In this document: positions 45,001-60,000 of the stretch, piece after piece
Layout of the letters: each line of letters opens with the position of its first letter
Numbering within the stretch: the first letter of the stretch is position 1
NCBI GenBank assembly: GCA_943735955.1
Contig: OX030955.1
Coordinates: 13,605,383-13,669,382, forward strand
DNA length: 64,000 bases
Source of the DNA: Piscicola geometra
Lineage: Eukaryota; Annelida; Clitellata; Hirudinida; Piscicolidae
Direction: 5' to 3'
Made by a program: the position numbers and the translations under genes
Notes under the pieces: model-generated
What the model was told of the DNA's origin: nothing
The model's database searches: none
What the model saw: the letters and a program-made list of their open reading frames with translations, nothing else

Positions 45001-48000
45001 AATAATGACAACAGAATCAACAAGTGTGCCAACTGCTGTATCGACAACAGTGCCGACTACTGTATCAATGATGACAACAGAATCAACAAGTGTGCCAACT
45101 GCTGTATCGACAACAGTGCCGACTACTGTATCAATGATGACAACAGAATCAACAAGTGTGCCAACTGCTGTATCGACAACAGTGCCGACTACTGTATCAA
45201 TGATGACAACAGAATCAACAAGTGTGCCAACTGCTGTATCGACAACAGTGCCGACTACTATATCAATGATGACAACAGAATCAACAAGTGTGCCAACTGC
45301 TGTATCGACAACAGTGCCGACTACTGTATCAATGATGACAACAGAATCAACAAGTTTGCCAACTGCTGTATCGACAACAGTGCCGACTACTGTATCAATG
45401 ATGACAACAGAATCAACAAGTGTCCCAACTGCTGTATCGACAACAGTGCCGACTACTGTATCAATGATGACAACAGAATCAACGAGTGTGCCAACTGCTG
45501 TATCGACAACAGTGCCGACTACTGTATCAATGATGACAACAGAATCAACAAGTGTGCCAACTGCTGTATCGACAACAGTGCCGACTACTGTATCAATGAT
45601 GACAACAGAATCAACAAGTGTGCCAACTGCTGTATCGACAACAGTGCCGACTACTGTATCAATGATGACAACAGAATCAACAAGTGTCCCAACTGCTGTA
45701 TCGACAACAGTGCCGACTACTGTATCAATGATGACAACAGAATCAACAAGTGTGCCAACTGCTGTATCGACAACAGTGCCGACTACTGTATCAATGATGA
45801 CAACAGAATCAACAAGTGTGCCAACTGCTGTATCAACAACAGTGCCGACTACTGTATCAATGATGACAACAGAATCAACAAGTGTGCCAACTGCTGTATC
45901 GACAACAGTGCCGACTACTGTATCAATGATGACAACAGAATCAACAAGTGTGCCAACTGCTGTATCGACAACAGTGCCGACTACTGTATCAATGATGACA
46001 ACAGAATCAACAAGTTTGCCAACTGCTGTATCGACAACAGTGCCGACTACTGTATCAATGATGACAACAGAATCAACAAGTGTCCCAACTGCTGTATCGA
46101 CAACAGTGCCGACTACTGTATCAATGATGACAACAGAATCAACGAGTGTGCCAACTGCTGTATCGACAACAGTGCCGACTACTGTATCAATGATGACAAC
46201 AGAATCAACAAGTGTGCCAACTGCTGTATCGACAACAGTGCCGACTACTGTATCAATGATGACAACAGAATCAACAAGTGTGCCAACTGCTGTATCGACA
46301 ACAGTGCCGACTACTGTATCAATGATGACAACAGAATCAACAAGTGTCCCAACTGCTGTATCGACAACAGTGCCGACTACTGTATCAATGATGACAACAG
46401 AATCAACAAGTGTGCCAACTGCTGTATCGACAACAGTGCCGACTACTGTATCAATGATGACAACAGAATCAACAAGTGTCCCAACTGCTGTATCGACAAC
46501 AGTGCCGACTACTGTATCAATGATGACAACAGAATCAACAAGTGTGCCAACTGCTGTATCGACAACAGTGCCGACTACTGTATCAATGATGACAACAGAA
46601 TCAACAAGTGTGCCAACTGCTGTATCAACAACAGTGCCGACTACTGTATCAATGATGACAACAGAATCAACAAGTGTGCCAACTGCTGTATCGACAACCA
46701 TGCCGACTACTGTATCAATGATGACAACAGAATCAACAAGTGTGCCAACTGCTGTATCGACAACAGTGCCGACTACTGTATCAATGATGACAACAGAATC
46801 AACAAGTTTGCCAACTGCTGTATCGACAACAGTGCCGACTACTGTATCAATGATGACAACAGAATCAACAAGTGTCCCAACTGCTGTATCGACAACAGTG
46901 CCGACTATTGTATCAATGATGACAACAGAATCAACGAGTGTGCCAACTGCTGTATCGACAACAGTGCCGACTACTGTATCAATGATGACAACAGAATCAA
47001 CAAGTGTGCCAACTGCTGTATCGATAACAGTGCCGACTACTGTATCAATGATGACAACAGAATCAACAAGTGTGCCAACTGCTGTATCGACAACAGTGCC
47101 GACTACTGTATCAATGATGACAACAGAATCAACAAGTGTCCCAACTGCTGTATCGACAACAGTGCCGACTACTGTATCAATGATGACAACAGAATCAACA
47201 AGTGTGCCAACTGCTGTTACGACAACAGTGCCGACTACTGTATCAATGATGACAACAGAATCAACAAGTGTGCCAACTGCTGTATCGACAACAGTGCCGA
47301 CTACTGTATCAATGATGACAACAGAATCAACAAGTGTGCCAACTGCTGTATCGACAACAGTGCCGACTACTGTATCAATGAGAACAACAGAATCAACAAG
47401 TGTGCTAACTGCTGTATCGACAACAGTGCCGACTACTGTATCAATGATGACAACAGAATCAACAAGTGTGCCAACTGCTGTATCGACAACAGTGCCGACT
47501 ACTGTATCAATGATGACAACAGAATCAACAAGTGTGCCAACTGCTGTATCGACAACAGTGCCGACTACTGTATCAATGATGACAACAGAATCAACAAGTG
47601 TGCCAACTGCTGTATCGACAACAGTGCCGACTACTGTCTCAATGATGACAACAGAATCAACAAGTGTCCCAACTGCTGTATCGACAACAGTGCCGACTAC
47701 TGTATCAATGATGAAAACAGAATCAACAAGTTTGCCAACTGCTGTATCGACAACAGTGCCGACTACTGTATCAATGATGACAACAGAATCAACAAGTGTC
47801 CCAACTGCTGTATCGACAACAGTGCCGACTACTGTATCAATGATGACAACAGAATCAACAAGTGTGCCAACTGCTGTATCGACAACAGTGCCGACTACTG
47901 TATCAATGAGGACAACAGAATCAACAAGTGTGCCAACTGCTGTATCGACAACAGTGCCGACTACTGTATCAATGATGACAACAGAATCAACAAGTGTGCC

Positions 48001-51000
48001 AACTGCTGTATCGACAACAGTGCCGACTACTGTATCAATGATGACAACAGAATCAACAAGTGTGCCAACTGCTGTATCGACAACAGTGCCGACTACTGTA
48101 TCAATGATGACAACAGAATCAACAAGTGTGCCAACTGCTGTATCGACAACAGTGCCGACTACTGTATCAATGTTGACAACAGAATCAACAATTGTCCCAA
48201 CTGCTGTATCGACAACAGTGCCGACTACTTTATCAATGATGACAACAGAATCAACAAGTGTGCCAACTGCTGTATCGACAACAGTGCCGACTACTGTATC
48301 AATGATGACAACAGAATCAACAAGTTTGCCAACTGCTGTATCGACAACAGTGCCGACTACTGTATCAATGATGACAACAGAATCAACAAGTGTCCCAACT
48401 GCTGTATCGACAACAGTGCCGACTACTGTATCAATGATGACAACAGAATCAACGAGTGTGCCAACTGCTGTATCGACAACAGTGCCGACTACTGTATCAA
48501 TGATGACAACAGAATCAACAAGTGTGCCAACTGCTGTATCGACAACAGTGCCGACTACTGTATCAATGATGACAACAGAATCAACAAGTGTGCCAACTGC
48601 TGTATCGACAACAGTGCCGACTACTGTATCAATGATGACAACAGAATCAACAAGTGTCCCAACTGCTGTATCGACAACAGTGCCGACTACTGTATCAATG
48701 ATGACAACAGAATCAACAAGTGTGCCAACTGCTGTATCGACAACAGTGCCGACTACTGTATCAATGATGACAACAGAATCAACAAGTGTCCCAACTGCTG
48801 TATCGACAACAGTGCCGACTACTGTATCAATGATGACAACAGAATCAACAAGTGTGCCAACTGCTGTATCGACAACAGTGCCGACTACTGTATCAATGAT
48901 GACAACAGAATCAACAAGTGTGCCAACTGCTGTATCAACAACAGTGCCGACTACTGTATCAATGATGACAACAGAATCAACAAGTGTGCCAACTGCTGTA
49001 TCGACAACCATGCCGACTACTGTATCAATGATGACAACAGAATCAACAAGTGTGCCAACTGCTGTATCGACAACAGTGCCGACTACTGTATCAATGATGA
49101 CAACAGAATCAACAAGTTTGCCAACTGCTGTATCGACAACAGTGCCGACTACTGTATCAATGATGACAACAGAATCAACAAGTGTCCCAACTGCTGTATC
49201 GACAACAGTGCCGACTACTGTATCAATGATGACAACAGAATCAACGAGTGTGCCAACTGCTGTATCGACAACAGTGCCGACTACTGTATCAATGATGACA
49301 ACAGAATCAACAAGTGTGCCAACTGCTGTATCGACAACAGTGCCGACTACTGTATCAATGATGACAACAGAATCAACAAGTGTGCCAACTGCTGTATCGA
49401 CAACAGTGCCGACTACTGTATCAATGATGACAACAGAATCAACAAGTGTCCCAACTGCTGTATCGACAACAGTGCCGACTACTGTATCAATGATGACAAC
49501 AGAATCAACAAGTGTGCCAACTGCTGTTACGACAACAGTGCCGACTACTGTATCAATGATGACAACAGAATCAACAAGTGTGCCAACTGCTGTATCGACA
49601 ACAGTGCCGACTACTGTATCAATGATGACAACAGAATCAACAAGTGTGCCAACTGCTGTATCGACAACAGTGCCGACTACTGTATCAATGAGAACAACAG
49701 AATCAACAAGTGTGCTAAATGCTGTATCGACAACAGTCCCGACTACTGTATCAATGATGACAACAGAATCAACAAGTGTCCCAACTGCTGTATCGACAAC
49801 AGTGCCGACTACTGTATCAATGATGACAACAGAATCAACAAGTGTGCCAACTGCTGTATCGACAACAGTGCCGACTACTGTATCAATGAGGACAACAGAA
49901 TCAACAAGTGTGCCAACTGCTGTATCGACAACAGTGCCGACTACTGTATCAATGATGACAACAGAATCAACAAGTGTGCCAACTGCTGTATCGACAACAG
50001 TGCCGACTACTGTATCAATGATGACAACAGAATCAACAAGTGTGCCAACTGCTGTATCGACAACAGTGCCGACTACTGTATCAATGATGACAACAGAATC
50101 AACAAGTGTGCCAACTGCTGTATCGACAACAGTGCCGACTACTGTATCAATGATGACAACAGAATCAACAAGTGTCCCAACTGCTGTATCGACAACAGTG
50201 CCGACTACTGTATCAATGATGACAACAGAATCAACGAGTGTGCCAACTGCTGTATCGACAACAGTGCCGACTACTGTATCAATGATGACAACAGAATCAA
50301 CAAGTGTGCCAACTGCTGTATCGACAACAGTGCCGACTACTGTATCAATGATGACAACAGAATCAACAAGTGTGCCAACTGCTGTATCGACAACAGTGCC
50401 GACTACTGTATCAATGATGACAACAGAATCAACAAGTGTGCTAACTGCAGTATCGACAACAGTGCCGACTACTGTATCAATGATGACAACAGAATCAACA
50501 AGTGTGCCAACTGCTGTATCGATAACAGTGCCGACTACTGTATCAATGATGACAACAGAATCAACAAGTGTGCCAACTGCTGTATCAACAACAGTGCCGA
50601 CTACTGTATCAATGATGACAACAGAATCAACAAGTGTGCCAATTGCTGTATCGACAACAGTGCCGACTACTGTATCAATGATGACAACAGAATCAACAAA
50701 AGTGCCAACTGCTGTATCGACAACAGTGCCGACTACTGTATCAATGAGGACAACAGAATCAACAAGTGTGCCAACTGCTGTATCGACAACAGTGCCGACT
50801 ACTGTATCAATGATGACAACAGAATCAACAAGTGTCCCAACTGCTGTATCGACAACAGTGCCGACTACTGTATCAATGATGACAACAGAATCAACAAGTG
50901 TGCCAACTGCTGTATCGACAACAGTGCCGACTACTGTATCAATGATGACAACAGAATCAACAAGTGTCCCAACTGCTGTATCGACAACAGTGCCGACTAC

Positions 51001-54000
51001 TGTATCAATGATGACAACAGAATCAACGAGTGTGCCAACTGCTGTATCGACAACAGTGCCGACTACTGTATCAATGATGACAACAGAATCAACAAGTGTG
51101 CCAACTGCTGTATCGACAACAGTGCCGACTACTGTATCAATGATGACAACAGAATCAACAAGTGTGCCAACTGCTGTATCGATAACAGTGCCGACTACTG
51201 TATCAATGATGACAACAGAATCAACAAGTGTGCCAACTGCTGTATCAACAACAGTGCCGACTACTGTATCAATGATGACAACAGAATCAACAAGTGTGCC
51301 AACTGCTGTATCGACAACAGTGCCGACTACTGTATCAATGATGACAACAGATTCAACAAGTGTGCCAACTGCTGTATCGACAACAGTGCCGACTACTGTA
51401 TCAATGATGACAACAGAATCAACAAAGGTGCCAACTGCTGTATCAACAACAGTGCCGACTACTGTATCAATGATGACAACAGAATCAACAAGTGTGCCAA
51501 CTGCTGTATCGACAACAGTGCCGACTACTGTATCAATGATGACAACAGATTCAACAAGTGTGCCAACTGCTGTATCGACAACAGTGCCGACTACTGTATC
51601 AATGATGACAACAGAATCAACAAGTGTGCCAACTGCTGTATCGACAACAGTGCCGACTACTGTATCAATGATGACAACAGAATCAACAAGTGTGCCAACT
51701 GCTGTATCGACAACAGTGCCGACTACTGTATCAATGAGGACAACAGAATCAACAAGTGTGCCAACTGCTGTATCGACAACAGTGCCGACTACTGAATCAA
51801 TGATGACAACAGAATCAACAAGTGTGCCAACTGCTGTATCGACAACAGTGCCGACTACTGTATCAATGATGACAACAGAATCAACAAGTGTGCCAACTGC
51901 TGTATCAACAACAGTGCCGACTACTGTATCAATGATGACAACAGAATCAACAAGTGTGCCAACTGCTGTATCGACAACAGTGCCGACTACTGTATCAATG
52001 ATGACAACAGAATCAACAAGTGTGCCAACTGCTGTATCGACAACAGTGCCGACTACTGTCTCAATGATGAAAACAGAATCAACAAGTGTCCCAACTGCTG
52101 TATCGACAACAGTGCCGACTACTGTATCAATGATGACAACAGAATCAACAAGTGTGCCAACTGTTGTATCGACAACAATGCCGACTTCTGTATCAATGAT
52201 GACAACAGAATCAACAAGTGTGCCAACTGCTGTATCGACAACAGTGCCGACTACTGTATCAATGATGACAACAGAATCAACAAGTGTGCCAACTGCTGTA
52301 TCGACAACAGTGCCGACTACTGTATCAATGATGACAACAGAATCAACAAGTGTGCCAACTGCTGTATCGACAACAGTGCCGACTACTGTATCAATGATGA
52401 CAACAGAATCAACAAGTAGGCCAACTGCTGTATCGACAACAGTGCCGACTACTGTATCAATAATGACAACAGAATCAACAGGTGTGCCAACTGCTGTATC
52501 GACAACAGTGCCGACTACTGTATTAATGATGACAACAGAATCAACAAGTGTGCCAACTGCTGTATCGACAACAGTGCCGACTACTGTATCAATGATGACA
52601 ACAGAATCAACAAGTGTGCCAACTGCTGTATCGACAACAGTGCCGACTACTGTATCAATGATGACAACAGAATCAACAAGTGTGCCAACTGCTGTATCGA
52701 CAACAGTGCCGACTACTGTATCATTGATGACAACAGAATCAACAAGTGTGCCAACTGCTATATCGACAACAGTGCCGACTACTGTATCAATGATGACAAC
52801 AGAATCAACAAGTGTGCCAACTGCTGAATCGACAACAGTGCCGACTACTGTATCAATGATGACAACAGAATCAACAAGTGTGCCAACTGCTGTATCGACA
52901 ACAGTGCCGACTACTGTATCAATGATGACAACAGAATCAACAAGTGTGCCAACTGCTGTATCGACAACAGTGCCGACTACTGTCTCAATGATGACAACAG
53001 AATCAACAAGTGTGCCAACTGCTGTATCGACAACAGTGCCGACTACTGTATCAATGATGACAACAGAATCAACAAGTGTCCCAACTGCTGTATCGACAAC
53101 AGTGCCGACTACTGTCTCAATGATGACAACAGAATCAACAAGTGTGCCAACTGCTGTATCGACAACAGTGCCGACTACTGTCTCAATGATGACAACAGAA
53201 TCAACAAGTGTGCCAACTGCTGTATCGACAACAGTGCCGACTACTGTATCAATGATGACAACAGAATCAACAAGTGTGCCAACTGCTGTATCGACAACAG
53301 TGCCGACTACTGTATCAATGATGACAACAGAATCAACAAGTGTGCCAACTGCTGTATCGACAACAGTGCCGACTACTGTATCAATGATGACAACAGAATC
53401 AACAAGTGTCCCAACTGCTGTATCGACAACAGTGCCGACTACTCTTTCAATGATGACAACAGAATCAACAAGTGTGCCAACTGCTGTATCGACAACAGTG
53501 CCGACTACTGTATCAATGATGACAACAGAATCAACAAGTGTGCCAACTGCTGTATCGACAACAGTGCCAACTACTGTATCAATGATGACAACAGAATCAA
53601 CAAGTGTGCCAACTGCTGTATCGACAACAGTGCCGACTACTGTATCAATGATGACAACAGAATCAACAAGTGTGCCAACTGCTGTATCGACAACAGTGCC
53701 GACTACTGTATCAATGATGACAACAGAATCAACAAGTGTGCCAACTGCTGTATCGACAACAGTGCCGACTACTGTATCAATGATGACAACAGAATCAACA
53801 AGTGTGCCAACTGCTGTATCGACAACAGTGCCGACTACTGTATCAATGATGACAACAGAATCAACGAGTGTGCCAACTGCTGTATCGACAACAGTGCCGA
53901 CTACTGTATCAATGAGGACAACAGAATCAACAAGTGTGCCAACTGCTGTATCGACAACAGTGCCGACTACTGTATCAATGATGACAACAGAATCAACAAG

Positions 54001-57000
54001 TGTGCCAACTGCTGTATCGACAACAGTGCCGACTACTGTATCAATGATGACAACAGAATCAACAAGTGTGCCAACTGCTGTATCGACAACAGTGCCGACT
54101 ACTGTATCAATGACGACAACTGAATCAACAAGTGTGCCAACTGCTGTATCGACAACAGTGCCGACTACTGTATCAATGATGACAACAGAATCAACAAGTG
54201 TGCCTACTGCTGTATCGACAACAGTGCCGACTACTGTATCAATGATGACAACAGAATCAACAAGTGTGCTAACTGCTGTATCGACAACAGTGCCGACTAC
54301 TGTATCAATGATGACAACAGAATCAACAAGTGTGCCAACTGCTGTATCGACAAAAGTGCCGACTACTGTATCAATGATGACAACAGAATCAACAAGTGTG
54401 CCAACTGCTGTATCGACAACAGTGCCGACTACTGTATCAATGAGGACAACAGAATCAACAAGTGTGCCAACTGCTGTATCGACAACAGTGCCGACTACTG
54501 TATCAATGATGACAACAGAATCAACAAGTGTGCCAACAGCTGTATCGACAACAGTGCCGACTACTGTATCAATGATGACAACAGAATCAACAAGTGTGCC
54601 AACTGCTGTATCGACAACAGTGCCGACTACTGAATCAATGATGACAACAGAATTAACAAGTGTGCCAACTGCTGTATCGAAAACAGTGCCGACTACTGTA
54701 TCAATGATGACAACAGAATCAACAAGTGTGCCAACTGCTGTATCGACAACAGTGCCGACTACTGTATCAATGATGACAACAGAATCAACAAGTGTGCCAA
54801 CTGCTGTATCGACAACAGTGCCGACTACTGTATCAATGATGACAACAGAATCAACAAGTGTGCCAACTGCTGTATCGACAACAGTGCCGACTACTGTATC
54901 AATGATGACAACAGAATCAACAAGTGTGCCAACTGCTGTATCGACAACAGTGCCGACTACTGTATCAATGATGACAACAGAATCAACAAGTGTGCCAACT
55001 GCTGTATCGACAACAGTGCCGACTACTGAATCAATGATGACAACAGAATTAACAAGTGTGCCAACTGCTGTATCGACAACAGTGCCGACTACTGTATCAA
55101 TGATGACAACAGAATCAACAAGTGTGCCAACTGCTGTATCGACAACAGTGCCGACTACTGTATCAATGATGACAACAGAATTAACAAGTGTGCCAACTGC
55201 TGTATCGACAACAGTGCCGACTACTGTATCAATGATGACAACAGAATCAACAAGTGTGCCAACTGCTGTATCGACAACAGTGCCGACTACTGTATCAATG
55301 ATGACAACAGAATCAACAAGTGTGCCAACTGCTGTATCGACAACAGTGCCGACTACTGTATCAATGATGACAACAGAATCAACAAGTGTGCCAACTGCTG
55401 TATCGACAACAGTGCCGACTACTGTATCAATGATGACAACAGAATCAACAAGTGTGCCTACTGCTGTATCGACAACAATGCCGACTACTGTATCAATGAT
55501 GACAACAGAATCAACAAGTGTGCCAACTGCTGTATCGACAACAGTGCCGACTATTGTATCAATGATGACAACAGAATCAACAAGTGTGCCAACTGCTGTA
55601 TCGACAACAGTGCCGACTACTGTATCAAAGATGACAACAGAATCAACAAGTGTGCCAACTGCTGTATCGACAACAGTGCCGACTACTGTATCAATGATGA
55701 CAACAGAATCAACGAGTGTGCCAACTGCTGTATCGACAACAGTGCCGACTACTGAATCAATGATGACAACAGAATTAACAAGTGTGCCAACTGCTGTATC
55801 GACAACAGTGCCGACTACTGTATCAATGATGACAACAGAATCAACAAGTGTGCCAACTGCTGTATCGACAACAGTGCCGACTACTGTATCAATGATGACA
55901 ACAGAACTAACAAGTGTGCCAACTGCTGTATCGACAACAGTGCCGACTACTGTATCAATGATGACAACAGAATCAACAAGTGTGCCAACTGCTGTATCGA
56001 CAACAGTGCCGACTACTGTATCAATGATGACAACAGAATCAACAAGTGTGCCAACTGCTGTATCGACAACAGTGCCGACTACTGTATCAATGATGACAAC
56101 AGAATCAACAAGTGTGCCAACTGCTGTATCGACAACAGTGCCGACTACTGTATCAATGATGACAACAGAATCAACAAGTGTGCCTACTGCTGTATCGACA
56201 ACAGTGCCGACTACTGTATCAATGATGACAACAGAATCAACAAGTGTGCGAACTGCTGTATCGACAACAGTGCCGACTATTGTATCAATGATGACAACAG
56301 AATCAACAAGTGTGCCAACTGCTGTATCGACAACAGTGCCGACTACTGTATCAAAGATGACAACAGAATCAACAAGTGTGCCAACTGCTGTATCGACAAC
56401 AGTGCCGACTACTGTATCAATGATGACAACAGAATCAACAAGTGTGCCAACTGCTGTATCGACAACAGTGCCGACTACTGAATCAATGATGACAACAGAA
56501 TTAACAAGTGTGCCAACTGCTGTATCGACAACAGTGCCGACTACTGTATCAATGATGACAACAGAATCAACAAGTGTGCCAACTGCTGTATCGACAACAG
56601 TGCCGACTACTGTATCAATGATGACAACAGAATCAACAAGTGTGCCAACTGCTGTATCGACAACAGTGCCAACTACTGTATCAATGATGACAACAGAATC
56701 AACAAGTGTGCGAACTGCTGTATCGACAACAGTGCCGACTACTGTATCAATGATGACAACAGAATCAACAAGTGTGCCAACTGCTGTATCGACAACAGTG
56801 CCGACTACTGTATCAATGATGACAACAGAATCAACAAGTGTGCCAACTGCTGTCTCGACAACAGTGCCGACTACTGTATCAATGATGACAACAGAATCAA
56901 CAAGTGTGCCAACTGCTGTATCGACAACAGTGCCGACTACTGTATCAATGATGACAACAGAATCAACAAGTGTGCCAACTGCTGTATCGACAACAGTGCC

Positions 57001-60000
57001 GACTACTGTATCATTGATGACAACAGAATCAACAAGTGTGCCAACTGCTATATCGACAACAGTGCCGACTACTGTATCAATGATGACAACAGAATCAACA
57101 AGTGTGCCAACTGCTGAATCGACAACAGTGCCGACTACTGTATCAATGATGACAACAGAATCAACAAGTGTGCCAACTGCTGTATCGACAACAGTGCCGA
57201 CTACTGTATCAATGATGACAACAGAATCAACAAGTGTGCCAACTGCTGTATCGACAACAGTGCCGACTACTGTCTCAATGATGACAACAGAATCAACAAG
57301 TGTGCCAACTGCTGTATCGACAACAGTGCCGACTACTGTATCAATGATGACAACAGAATCAACAAGTGTCCCAACTGCTGTATCGACAACAGTGCCGACT
57401 ACTGTCTCAATGATGACAACAGAATCAACAAGTGTGCCAACTGCTGTATCGACAACAGTGCCGACTACTGTCTCAATGATGACAACAGAATCAACAAGTG
57501 TGCCAACTGCTGTATCGACAACAGTGCCGACTACTGTATCAATGATGACAACAGAATCAACAAGTGTGCCAACTGCTGTATCGACAACAGTGCCGACTAC
57601 TGTATCAATGATGACAACAGAATCAACAAGTGTGCCAACTGCTGTATCGACAACAGTGCCGACTACTGTATCAATGATGACAACAGAATCAACAAGTGTC
57701 CCAACTGCTGTATCGACAACAGTGCCGACTACTCTTTCAATGATGACAACAGAATCAACAAGTGTGCCAACTGCTGTATCGACAACAGTGCCGACTACTG
57801 TATCAATGATGACAACAGAATCAACAAGTGTGCCAACTGCTGTATCGACAACAGTGCCAACTACTGTATCAATGATGACAACAGAATCAACAAGTGTGCC
57901 AACTGCTGTATCGACAACAGTGCCGACTACTGTATCAATGATGACAACAGAATCAACAAGTGTGCCAACTGCTGTATCGACAACAGTGCCGACTACTGTA
58001 TCAATGATGACAACAGAATCAACAAGTGTGCCAACTGCTGTATCGACAACAGTGCCGACTACTGTATCAATGATGACAACAGAATCAACAAGTGTGCCAA
58101 CTGCTGTATCGACAACAGTGCCGACTACTGTATCAATGATGACAACAGAATCAACGAGTGTGCCAACTGCTGTATCGACAACAGTGCCGACTACTGTATC
58201 AATGAGGACAACAGAATCAACAAGTGTGCCAACTGCTGTATCGACAACAGTGCCGACTACTGTATCAATGATGACAACAGAATCAACAAGTGTGCCAACT
58301 GCTGTATCGACAACAGTGCCGACTACTGTATCAATGATGACAACAGAATCAACAAGTGTGCCAACTGCTGTATCGACAACAGTGCCGACTACTGTATCAA
58401 TGACGACAACTGAATCAACAAGTGTGCCAACTGCTGTATCGACAACAGTGCCGACTACTGTATCAATGATGACAACAGAATCAACAAGTGTGCCTACTGC
58501 TGTATCGACAACAGTGCCGACTACTGTATCAATGATGACAACAGAATCAACAAGTGTGCTAACTGCTGTATCGACAACAGTGCCGACTACTGTATCAATG
58601 ATGACAACAGAATCAACAAGTGTGCCAACTGCTGTATCGACAAAAGTGCCGACTACTGTATCAATGATGACAACAGAATCAACAAGTGTGCCAACTGCTG
58701 TATCGACAACAGTGCCGACTACTGTATCAATGAGGACAACAGAATCAACAAGTGTGCCAACTGCTGTATCGACAACAGTGCCGACTACTGTATCAATGAT
58801 GACAACAGAATCAACAAGTGTGCCAACAGCTGTATCGACAACAGTGCCTACTACTGTATCAATGATGACAACAGAATCAACAAGTGTGCCAACTGCTGTA
58901 TCGACAACAGTGCCGACTACTGAATCAATGATGACAACAGAATTAACAAGTGTGCCAACTGCTGTATCGAAAACAGTGCCGACTACTGTATCAATGATGA
59001 CAACAGAATCAACAAGTGTGCCAACTGCTGTATCGACAACAGTGCCGACTACTGTATCAATGATGACAACAGAATCAACAAGTGTGCCAACTGCTGTATC
59101 GACAACAGTGCCGACTACTGTATCAATGATGACAACAGAATCAACAAGTGTGCCAACTGCTGTATCGACAACAGTGCCGACTACTGTATCAATGATGACA
59201 ACAGAATCAACAAGTGTGCCAACTGCTGTATCGACAACAGTGCCGACTACTGTATCAATGATGACAACAGAATCAACAAGTGTGCCAACTGCTGTATCGA
59301 CAACAGTGCCGACTACTGAATCAATGATGACAACAGAATTAACAAGTGTGCCAACTGCTGTATCGACAACAGTGCCGACTACTGTATCAATGATGACAAC
59401 AGAATCAACAAGTGTGCCAACTGCTGTATCGACAACAGTGCCGACTACTGTATCAATGATGACAACAGAATTAACAAGTGTGCCAACTGCTGTATCGACA
59501 ACAGTGCCGACTACTGTATCAATGATGACAACAGAATCAACAAGTGTGCCAACTGCTGTATCGACAACAGTGCCGACTACTGTATCAATGATGACAACAG
59601 AATCAACAAGTGTGCCAACTGCTGTATCGACAACAGTGCCGACTACTGTATCAATGATGACAACAGAATCAACAAGTGTGCCAACTGCTGTATCGACAAC
59701 AGTGCCGACTACTGTATCAATGATGACAACAGAATCAACAAGTGTGCCTACTGCTGTATCGACAACAGTGCCGACTACTGTATCAATGATGACAACAGAA
59801 TCAACAAGTGTGCCAACTGCTGTATCGACAACAGTGCCGACTATTGTATCAATGATGACAACAGAATCAACAAGTGTGCCAACTGCTGTATCGACAACAG
59901 TGCCGACTACTGTATCAAAGATGACAACAGAATCAACAAGTGTGCCAACTGCTGTATCGACAACAGTGCCGACTACTGTATCAATGATGACAACAGAATC

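Noticed and set aside
32116..51795. Frame +1 ORF of 6,559 codons with the same Cys-rich repeat
   Set aside because: Its start is the same TGG marker copied from the 10-12 kb block and its stop is a GTA to GAA variant. The length only reflects a long interval without that variant. The base-2 frame covers it entirely and continues beyond both ends.
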